From contig JABUUJ010000037.1 in the NCBI GenBank assembly GCA_021443235.1, positions 1 to 9,063 of the forward strand: 9,063 bases of DNA. The letters run 5' to 3'. Origin of the DNA: Muribaculaceae bacterium (GTDB lineage Bacteria; Bacteroidota; Bacteroidia; Bacteroidales; Muribaculaceae). Positions 1 through 5,236 of this stretch are shown in pieces. The notes beneath the pieces were generated by a model. That model ran no database searches. It saw nothing but the letters and a program-made list of their open reading frames with translations, and was not told the origin of the DNA. Position numbers and translations under genes: made by a program. Numbering within the stretch: position 1 is the stretch's first letter; every line of letters begins with the position of its first letter.

Positions 1-38
1 CAAGCAGAGGGTCGGCGGTTCGAATCCGTCAGCACCCA
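1..38 (+). tRNA. 3' half of a tRNA, probably tRNA-Val(UAC); 5' part cut by the window edge
   Basis: The window opens inside the anticodon loop. Base 1 (C) fits anticodon position 36, followed by A37 and A38, the 3' anticodon stem GCAGA and the variable loop GGGTC. The T arm is GGCGG, loop TTCGAAT, CCGTC, with one G-U pair. The acceptor strand AGCACCC (31-37) and discriminator A (38) come next. A C at position 36 limits the tRNA to GNN codons (Val, Ala, Asp, Glu, Gly). The variable loop and T stem closely match E. coli tRNA-Val from memory, hence the valine call. The bases after 38 read CCC, so a full CCA is not encoded and would have to be added after transcription. The amino-acid identity is inferred because the anticodon is mostly outside the window. 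Confidence 0.8.
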
Positions 39-45
39 CCCCAAG

Positions 46-77
46 ACACGACTCAAGAAATTGAGTCGTGTTTTTTT
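46..77 (+). terminator. Rho-independent terminator after the tRNA
   Basis: A perfect 11-bp stem (46-56 with 61-71) encloses a GAAA loop (57-60) and runs into seven T residues (71-77). It starts eight bases after the tRNA discriminator base, so it should end the tRNA transcript before it meets the convergent coaD transcript. In the minus direction the stem is not followed by a T tract, so it is probably one-directional. Confidence 0.93.
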
Positions 78-94
78 CATTGGGAGGTCCAAGC

Positions 95-120
95 CCCCCT
101 CCCCACCATGTGGGATGGGG
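95..120. repeat. Imperfect GC-rich palindrome, REP-like
   Basis: The C-rich arm 95-105 pairs with the G-rich arm 111-120 around a five-base loop, with one bulged C and one C-T mismatch. There is no T tract on either side, so it is not a typical terminator. It lies between the tRNA terminator and the end of coaD. C-rich palindromes of this sort are common between genes in Bacteroidales, so a REP-type element is possible; this is inference. Confidence 0.4.
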
Positions 121-143
121 TAATAGTTGCGGTGGGATATGCC

Positions 144-170
144 CCCCGGTCCCCTAAAGGGGGAGCGGGG
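144..170. repeat. Imperfect palindrome with TAAAG loop, REP-like
   Basis: CCCCG (144-148) and TCCCC (150-154) pair with GGGGA (160-164) and CGGGG (166-170), with a single G-G mismatch between the two blocks and the loop TAAAG (155-159). Its core, CCCCTAAAGGGGG, resembles GC-rich palindromes that recur in Bacteroidota intergenic DNA. It lies about 115 bases beyond the coaD stop in the direction of coaD transcription. It could act as an mRNA 3' end structure, although no U tract follows on either strand. Confidence 0.5.
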
Positions 171-226
171 ATGCTGGGTGCTACAGAGAGGGGTGGGCGT
201 CGCTTAGACACTTAGGCGAAGAGAGA

Positions 227-292
227 CTGGCGCTGGTGCTAGGGCTGGGCCAAAGCAAGGGCAAGGGCAAGGTCAACGTCAACGTCAAGAAG
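227..292. repeat. Degenerate hexamer tandem array, 11 units, overlapping the end of coaD
   Basis: Read in steps of six from base 227, this stretch gives eleven in-phase units that drift gradually. The first four are of CTGGNG type, the middle ones are AAGGGC, and the last are AAGGTC and then AACGTC twice. On the minus strand the coaD-proximal units read GACGTT, GACGTT, GACCTT. The coaD stop codon (285-287) lies inside the array, so the last codons and the 3' UTR of coaD are part of it. Period six without phase slips indicates a real tandem structure. No function is visible. Confidence 0.7.
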
Positions 293-761
293 TGGGGAGG
301 AGGTGGGAGATGTCTTGGCCCTGGGCGAGGAGATGGCGTGCCTGAGTGGAGCTGATGGAGGCGAGCTCGGGGAGCGCCGGCAGCAGAACGGTCTCTATGC
401 CGGCTCGTTCAAAGTTGAACTGCGCCAGCTTTTTCTCATATTCAAAGTCGGCACCAGTGCGCACACCACGCAGCAGGAAGTGCGCGCCACACACTTGTGC
501 GGCGTCGACGGTATAGCCCTCATAGGCGACGACACGCACACGAGGCTCGTCGGCAAAAGTGTTGCTGATAGCCGTTTTGCGAGCCTCGGGCGAGAAGAGC
601 GGTATTTTTTCGGGGTTAATGCCTATTCCCACAACGATTTCGTCGAAGATTTCCAGTCCTCGCTTCACAATGTTCTCGTGGCCACGCGTGAAGGGATCGA
701 ACGAGCCTGCGAAGAAAGCGATGCGCGGCTGGCGGGCATCAGTGGATGGTGATGTCTTCAT
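285..761 (-). CDS. coaD: Pantetheine-phosphate adenylyltransferase (CoaD)
   Basis: CoaD catalyses the fourth step of coenzyme A synthesis in the cytoplasm: ATP plus 4'-phosphopantetheine gives dephospho-CoA and pyrophosphate. The 158-residue product has the usual family length. The nucleotidyltransferase signature GSFDPFTRGH is at residues 19-28, RGVR followed by DFEYE at about 98-109 (canonical RGLR...DFEYE), and the C-terminal ISSTQAR at 136-142 (canonical ISSTxVR). I chose the ATG at 761. A TTG nine bases upstream is also open, but the ATG gives a better length, and an AGG lies just before it. About twelve residues precede the usual N-terminus. The start lies inside the end of parE (23-base overlap), so translation is probably coupled. 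The stop lies in a hexamer repeat array. Identification is secure. Confidence 0.96.
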   Translation of the reverse strand: MKTSPSTDARQPRIAFFAGSFDPFTRGHENIVKRGLEIFDEIVVGIGINPEKIPLFSPEARKTAISNTFADEPRVRVVAYEGYTVDAAQVCGAHFLLRGVRTGADFEYEKKLAQFNFERAGIETVLLPALPELASISSTQARHLLAQGQDISHLLPTS

Positions 762-2715
762 CGTCCTCAATCACCAGATTATCAATGATAAAGCGCTGAC
801 GCTCCATAGTGTTTTTGCCCATGTAGAATGCGAGCATATCTTTCACCGAATCGCCCTTGTGGAGGGTGACGCGGTCAAGTCGCATATCGGGCCCGATAAA
901 GTCTTTGAACTCCTCGGGCGAGATTTCACCGAGACCTTTGAATCGAGTGATTTCGGCGTTTTCGCCCAGACGGTTAATAGCGTCGATGCGCTCGTCGTCG
1001 GTGTAGCAGTAGTAGGTCTCGACGCGTTCCTTCTTCACTTCTTTCTTGGCCGAGCGGTGCGCCTTGCGCTTGGCGTCCTTCTTGTTGAGGACGCGGAAGA
1101 GGGGCGTTTGCAGGATGTAGAGGTGGCCCGTCTTTATGAGTTCGGGATAGAACTGGAGGAAGTAGGTGAGCATGAGCAGGCGTATGTGCATGCCGTCGAC
1201 ATCGGCATCGGTAGCGATAATCACCTTGTTGTAGCGCAGCCCGTCGATGCCATCGTCGATGTCGAGGGCGGCCTGAAGGAGTGCAAACTCCTCGTTGGTG
1301 TAAACCTTCTTAGGCTCAAGGGCATAGGTGTTGAGGGGCTTGCCTCGCAGCGAGAACACAGCCTGAGTCTCGACGTCGCGGATTTTGGTGATAGAGCCGC
1401 TCGCCGAGAGGCCCTCGGTGATGAAGATGCATGAGTCGTCGCGACGGTCATAGTCGTAGCCCTTAGGGGCACGCGCGTCGCTCAGGTGCACGCGGCAGTC
1501 GCGCAACTTGTCGTTGTGCAGCGCGGCCTTCTTGGCGCGTTCGCGCACCTGCTTTGTCACGCCGGCAATCGCCTTGCGCTGGCGCTCGCTCTCCTGGATT
1601 TTCTTGAGCATAATGTCGCTCGTGGCGGGAGTCTTGTGCAGGTAGTCGTCGAGCTGTTTCTTTATGTAATCGCTAATAAACTTATAGATTGTGGGGCCGT
1701 CCTTCCACATGGCGGTGCTGCCCAACTTAATCTTAGTTTGCGACTCAAACACGGGGTCACCCACCTTGATGCTCACGGCGGCAACGATGCCGTTGCGAAT
1801 GTCGCTATACTCAAAGTTCTTTTGGTAATACTCCTTGATAGTGCGCGAAATCGCCTCACGGAAAGCACTTTGGTGGGTACCGCCCTGCGGGGTGTACTGG
1901 CTGTTGACATAAGAGTAAAACTCCTCGCCCACCTGATTGGCATGAGTGATGACCACCTCGATGTCGTTGTCGACAAATCGCATGGGCGGATAGAGCGGCT
2001 CGGAGGTCATGTTCTCCTTCAAGAGGTCGAGCAGACCATAGCGCGAGTGATATTTGCGTCCGTTGAGATAGAGGCTCAGGCCAGTGTTGAGGTAAGAGTA
2101 GTTCCTCACCATCGACTCCAAGATGTCCTCGCGAAACTGGTATTCGGCGTTGAAAATCGTGGGGTCGGGGGTGAAGCGCACCAGCGTGCCGTTCTCCTCG
2201 CCCTCGTCGGCCGGGACGATGCCCGTCTCGTTCAGCACTTTGCCCTTGGCATACTCCACCGCCGAGCACATGCCGCCACGCACCGAGCGGATGTAGAACG
2301 ATGTCGAGAGGAAGTTGGCGGCCTTGATACCCACGCCATTAAGACCCACCGAGCGCTTGTAGTTGCTGCTGTCGTACTTGCCGCTGGTGTTCATCAGGCT
2401 CGAGGCGTCTTTCACCTGCTCAAGTGGGATGCCACGGCCAAAGTCGCGGATGGTGACAGTGCGTCCATCGATGTCGATGAGAATCGAAGGCTTAGCGTAG
2501 CCGGTGTTGAACTCGTCGATGCTATTGTCGACCACCTCCTTGAAAAGCACATAGATGCCATCGTCGGGCTGCGAGCCATCGCCCAGCTTGCCGATGTACA
2601 TGCCGGGGCGCAGTCGCACCTGCTCGCACGGCTCAAGGTGCGTGAGTTTGTCGTAACCGCCTGTGTCAATGCCGTCATGCGGCTGGTCAATATTCAGTAA
2701 AGTGTCTTCTGCCAT
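739..2715 (-). CDS. parE: DNA topoisomerase IV subunit B (ParE, GyrB/ParE family)
   Basis: This is the ATPase subunit of a type IIA topoisomerase, which with ParC decatenates chromosomes; 658 residues. The GHKL ATPase domain shows RPGMYIGKLGDGS (36-48), KEVVDNSIDE with catalytic Glu60 and Asn64, DFGRGIP (91-97), GLNGVGIK (124-131) and the transducer-domain QTK loop (326-328). The TOPRIM domain has Glu434 and the metal-binding triad DADVD (503-507), followed by RFKGLGEISPEEF (591-603) and the end motif MGKNTMERQ. The DGSQPDDGIY insertion after the RPGMYIG motif and the short C-terminus point to ParE rather than GyrB. Two oddities are EGLSASGS (434-441) in place of the usual EGDSAGGS, and a Lys/Arg-rich stretch at 545-566. 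The start ATG at 2715 follows an A-rich leader and a clear promoter. coaD overlaps its 3' end. Confidence 0.95.
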   Translation of the reverse strand: MAEDTLLNIDQPHDGIDTGGYDKLTHLEPCEQVRLRPGMYIGKLGDGSQPDDGIYVLFKEVVDNSIDEFNTGYAKPSILIDIDGRTVTIRDFGRGIPLEQVKDASSLMNTSGKYDSSNYKRSVGLNGVGIKAANFLSTSFYIRSVRGGMCSAVEYAKGKVLNETGIVPADEGEENGTLVRFTPDPTIFNAEYQFREDILESMVRNYSYLNTGLSLYLNGRKYHSRYGLLDLLKENMTSEPLYPPMRFVDNDIEVVITHANQVGEEFYSYVNSQYTPQGGTHQSAFREAISRTIKEYYQKNFEYSDIRNGIVAAVSIKVGDPVFESQTKIKLGSTAMWKDGPTIYKFISDYIKKQLDDYLHKTPATSDIMLKKIQESERQRKAIAGVTKQVRERAKKAALHNDKLRDCRVHLSDARAPKGYDYDRRDDSCIFITEGLSASGSITKIRDVETQAVFSLRGKPLNTYALEPKKVYTNEEFALLQAALDIDDGIDGLRYNKVIIATDADVDGMHIRLLMLTYFLQFYPELIKTGHLYILQTPLFRVLNKKDAKRKAHRSAKKEVKKERVETYYCYTDDERIDAINRLGENAEITRFKGLGEISPEEFKDFIGPDMRLDRVTLHKGDSVKDMLAFYMGKNTMERQRFIIDNLVIEDDEDITIH

Positions 2716-2737
2716 TTATTGCGTGGGATATTTGTTT

Positions 2738-2776
2738 CAAAAGTACAAAGGTACAGCTTTTTTCCTAAAAAACGAA
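2738..2776 (-). promoter_or_regulatory. Bacteroidota-type promoter of parE-coaD with two adjacent -7 elements
   Basis: On the minus strand TACCTTTG (2746-2753) matches the Bacteroidota sigma-ABfr -7 consensus TAnnTTTG. A TTCG (2773-2776), one base away from the TTTG -33 element, lies exactly 19 bases upstream. A second -7 element, TACTTTTG (2738-2745), follows directly. The ATG of parE is 22 bases further downstream. The match to both consensus boxes and the spacing make this convincing; which -7 element is used cannot be told. Confidence 0.75.
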
Positions 2777-2783
2777 ATTTTTC

Positions 2784-2813
2784 GACTTTGACCTTGACTT
2801 TGACCTTGACTGA
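2784..2813 (+). repeat. Short hexamer array (GACYTT), inverted relative to the array at the coaD end
   Basis: Five in-phase units alternate GACTTT and GACCTT twice and end in GACTGA, so the region is also a 12-base repeat present twice. The plus-strand motif GACCTT is the same unit seen on the minus strand in the array at 227-292. Both arrays therefore read outward from the parE-coaD operon. The array lies just upstream of the -33 element of the parE promoter. Confidence 0.6.
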
Positions 2814-2824
2814 GGGTAATGTGG

Positions 2825-2855
2825 AAGTAGGGACGCGGAGGCCGCATCCCTACTT
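2825..2855. repeat. REP-like palindrome between glpT and parE
   Basis: Arms 2825-2838 and 2842-2855 pair over 14 positions with a single C-A mismatch around a three-base loop. The core on either strand is a GTAGGGA...TCCCTAC palindrome, a type seen repeatedly in Bacteroidales intergenic regions from memory. It lies about 50 bases past the glpT stop. It could stabilise or end that mRNA, but no T tract follows, so a repeat element is the better label. Confidence 0.65.
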
Positions 2856-2905
2856 ATCACAAAATCAAAACGGCTCGCGACACAATGCGCTTGCCAGAAC
2901 AGGGT

Positions 2906-4249
2906 TTACTTATCGGTGGCGTCGTCGCGGCGGGCGTTCCACACCAGGAGAGTGAGGAGCACCGATGTGAGCGCTGCGCCTATCCAGAACCAGTTGACGA
3001 CAGTGAAGTCATAGACCTCGACGCCATTGATTATCTGCTTGTTGCTCTCGATGAGAATGCCGTTCATCACATCTTGCAAGCCGGCTCCGATATAGCTCGC
3101 GATGCCCACAACACCCAAAGCGGCTCCTGCGGCAGCGCGCGGCGCTATATCCACAGCCATCAGACCGCCCAAGAAGCATATAAGCACACCGATTCCCAAG
3201 CCAAACAGCACCATTGCCAACGCGTCGACCCAGAAGTGCTCTCCCGGCACAAGCAGGAACAGGCAAAGGGCAACCACATTCATCAGCCCGAACACCAACG
3301 CCGGGACATTACGGCTTCCTTTGAAGAAACGGTCGGAAATAAGGCCAGAGAACACAGTTCCAACGATGCCACATACCGAGCTGATGGATATGATGAAGCT
3401 TGCGTCGAGCGTAGAGTAGCCCTTTTGCGCCTCAAGGTAGAATACACCCCAACTGTTGACAGCATATCGGCTGATATACATAAATGCTGAAGCCAGTGCC
3501 AGAATCCATATAGCAGGGTTGCGCAACACCGCCTTTTGCGCCTTGTTGAAGTCCTCGCTTTGCGATTTTGGACTCTTTGGACTTGTTGCTGCCTCGTTGA
3601 GCAGGAAGCCTTGGCTTTGTGGTGTGTCGCGCATGAAAAGCAGCAGCATGCCAAAGCCCGCAAGACCTATCAAGCCAGCTCCTATCATTCCGTAGCGCCA
3701 TCCCATCCAACTCACAAGCAGAGCGATTGTGATGAAAGTCAATGCCTCGCCCAAGTTGTGGCTCGCACTCCAAAAGCCATAATAGGTGCCACGGTTGCTG
3801 GGGTTGTACCAGCGGTTGAGCGACACCACGCAAGCGGGCGCACCCATCGACTGAAACCAACCATTTAAACCCCAAAGAACTGCAAAGACAACAAACATAT
3901 TTGTGAAGCCCAAGATAAGGTTGATGAGCGCAGTGCCCAACAGACCTGTGGCAAGAAACACGCGAGCGTTGCAGCGGTCGGCAAGGAAGCCGTTAGAGAG
4001 CTTGCCCACGGCATATACAAAAAATAGGCAAGAGCCGATGATACCCAGTTGCGACTCGCTGAACACGCCGTCGTCGACTATGGGCTTGCGCACGATGTTC
4101 ATGCTCAGGCGGCACACATAGTAGATGGCATAGCCCAGTGTTGCCGACAAGAAAGTCATGAACCTCACTCGCTTGAACTTTGTCGGGTCGTCGCTGGCGA
4201 CATCGCTGGGACAAGATATTTTGAACAGATTGAATATTTTCTTTATCAT
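2906..4249 (-). CDS. glpT: OPA-family organophosphate:phosphate antiporter, GlpT-like glycerol-3-phosphate transporter
   Basis: This 447-residue inner-membrane MFS protein has twelve probable transmembrane segments and a central loop at about 210-240. It should exchange external glycerol-3-phosphate for internal phosphate. The residues known to line the E. coli GlpT binding site appear to be kept in matching motifs: Arg47 in YYVCR (GlpT Arg45), Lys83 in YAVGKLSNG (Lys80), His164 in SASHNLG (His165) and Arg261 in YISRY (Arg269). The loop motif LADRCNARVF matches the OPA signature after TM2. It lies downstream of a glycerophosphodiester phosphodiesterase gene, separated by 66 bases that hold a hairpin; E. 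coli pairs the same functions in glpTQ. A hexose-phosphate transporter or UhpC-like sensor of the same family is the main alternative, but the context favours glycerol-3-phosphate. Confidence 0.88.
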   Translation of the reverse strand: MIKKIFNLFKISCPSDVASDDPTKFKRVRFMTFLSATLGYAIYYVCRLSMNIVRKPIVDDGVFSESQLGIIGSCLFFVYAVGKLSNGFLADRCNARVFLATGLLGTALINLILGFTNMFVVFAVLWGLNGWFQSMGAPACVVSLNRWYNPSNRGTYYGFWSASHNLGEALTFITIALLVSWMGWRYGMIGAGLIGLAGFGMLLLFMRDTPQSQGFLLNEAATSPKSPKSQSEDFNKAQKAVLRNPAIWILALASAFMYISRYAVNSWGVFYLEAQKGYSTLDASFIISISSVCGIVGTVFSGLISDRFFKGSRNVPALVFGLMNVVALCLFLLVPGEHFWVDALAMVLFGLGIGVLICFLGGLMAVDIAPRAAAGAALGVVGIASYIGAGLQDVMNGILIESNKQIINGVEVYDFTVVNWFWIGAALTSVLLTLLVWNARRDDATDK

Positions 4250-4266
4250 AATGATGTTTTTGGATA

Positions 4267-4300
4267 AATAGCACCCACCATCGAGGTGGCGGGTGCTATT
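4267..4300. other. Intercistronic hairpin between the GDPD gene and glpT
   Basis: A ten-base perfect stem (4267-4276 with 4291-4300) continues past one A-C mismatch into three more pairs around a six-base loop. On the minus strand it ends about 17 bases before the glpT ATG. No strong U tract follows, so it looks more like an mRNA processing, stabilising or attenuation structure than a strong terminator. Bases 4270-4279 repeat exactly the last ten bases of the tRNA region at 31-40. Confidence 0.6.
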
Positions 4301-4315
4301 ACATAACTATATTTA

Positions 4316-5236
4316 CTAATCATGCAAGCCTCTGCTCCGTAAATACTTGAGCAGATGCTCGGCCCTATCGGTCTGGATAATTGTTGCGCCCAGATTGTCA
4401 ATAAGAAATCCAAATGCCGCATGGGGGTCGTCGAGCGACAGGTCATCGTCGTGACCACCGCACAAGGTATCCCACAGCGTGTTGTACCAAATCAGCGCCT
4501 TGCCATTGAGGTCATCCTTGAGTTTGAGCGGCAGACGGTCGTCGATTACCGCGCCATAGGTAAGTTCGTAGGCAGCAGGCTTTAGATTTGCCATATAGCC
4601 GTCCATGAGCGATGTCGCATTATCCTTGTCAAGGTTGACCACAGGCATATAAATGATTTTATCAAGGTACTTGCCATAGAGGTTCTTCACATCCTCGGCC
4701 GACTTTGCTCCCTTCATGATTACTTGGTGTGTCGTGCCCGTTTTCTCAAGCACAGCGACAACGAGGTCAAAGTAACGGTCGGCCTTGTCGAGGTTTACCA
4801 GCACCTTGTCCTTTGCGGCGAGCATAGCTTCCTCAAGCGTAGGCACGGTGTGCTTAGTCTTGATGTTGCAGCCGTTTTTCAGTTTCAGCGTTTTGATTGA
4901 ATCGAGCGTCCACGCCGACACAGCGCCCTTGCCCGTTGTTGTGCGGTTGAGGGAAGTGTCGTGCATGATGATGAGCACGCTGTCCTTGGTGAGTTGCAAG
5001 TCGAGTTCCACTACATCGACACCCGAAGCGATGGAGTGCTCAATCGCAGCGATAGAGTTCTCGGGAGCATAGCGCCAGTCGCCACGATGCGCCACGACGA
5101 TTACCGACGACTTGTCGCCACTTAGAATCTTGTTGCGCAGCATGGAGGCCTTGTTGGTGGGATTCTGGCCGAGGGTCTGTGCCGAGGCAAGAGTTGCCGC
5201 ACAGGCGAGTATTAAAATAGCAATAAATTTTCTCAT
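4316..5236 (-). CDS. Exported glycerophosphodiester phosphodiesterase (GDPD family)
   Basis: GDPDs hydrolyse glycerophosphodiesters to glycerol-3-phosphate and an alcohol with a divalent metal. This 306-residue protein starts with a signal peptide (MRKFIAILILA..., likely SPase I cut after ASA at residue 19), so it is probably periplasmic. The catalytic HRGD is at 50-53, PENS at 58-61, metal ligands Glu77 and Asp79 in VELDLQ, and the second histidine in HD at 92-93, followed by LNRTTTG. The third metal ligand, usually Glu, is probably Asp150 in VNLDKADRYF. Near the end are a GGHDDD stretch (260-265) and ATIIQTDRAEHLLKYL, typical of the Bacteroidota subfamily. I chose the ATG at 5236 because it overlaps the preceding stop as ATGA; a start eight codons earlier is open but would add residues before the signal peptide. 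The role resembles GlpQ, although sequence and length differ. Confidence 0.93.
   Translation of the reverse strand: MRKFIAILILACAATLASAQTLGQNPTNKASMLRNKILSGDKSSVIVVAHRGDWRYAPENSIAAIEHSIASGVDVVELDLQLTKDSVLIIMHDTSLNRTTTGKGAVSAWTLDSIKTLKLKNGCNIKTKHTVPTLEEAMLAAKDKVLVNLDKADRYFDLVVAVLEKTGTTHQVIMKGAKSAEDVKNLYGKYLDKIIYMPVVNLDKDNATSLMDGYMANLKPAAYELTYGAVIDDRLPLKLKDDLNGKALIWYNTLWDTLCGGHDDDLSLDDPHAAFGFLIDNLGATIIQTDRAEHLLKYLRSRGLHD

Noticed and set aside
227..292. Possible CRISPR array
   Set aside because: The period is six bases with no spacers and the units drift, which fits a short tandem repeat.
761..770. TTG at 770 as the coaD start
   Set aside because: The ATG three codons downstream is a better start codon, has an AGG shortly before it, and gives the usual protein length.
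559..1434. Plus-strand open frame of 291 codons across coaD and the parE 3' end
   Set aside because: It crosses two well-supported minus-strand genes and has no recognisable motif, so it is a shadow frame.
1486..2700. Long open frame of 404 codons on the plus strand inside parE
   Set aside because: It is the antisense shadow of parE, which has full domain evidence. Its translation matches no known family and its composition follows from the GC-rich opposite strand.
2767..2784. Possible terminator for glpT (small CGAA...TTCG stem before a T run on the minus strand)
   Set aside because: The stem is only four or five A/T-rich pairs and overlaps the -33 region of the parE promoter; too weak to call.
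2885..3490. Plus-strand open frame of 201 codons antisense to glpT
   Set aside because: It is rich in His, Gln and Ser with no fold signal; the minus frame has transmembrane segments and GlpT binding residues.
4250..4315. Riboswitch or separate promoter ahead of glpT
   Set aside because: The 66-base gap holds one simple hairpin, no known aptamer pattern and no TAnnTTTG element.
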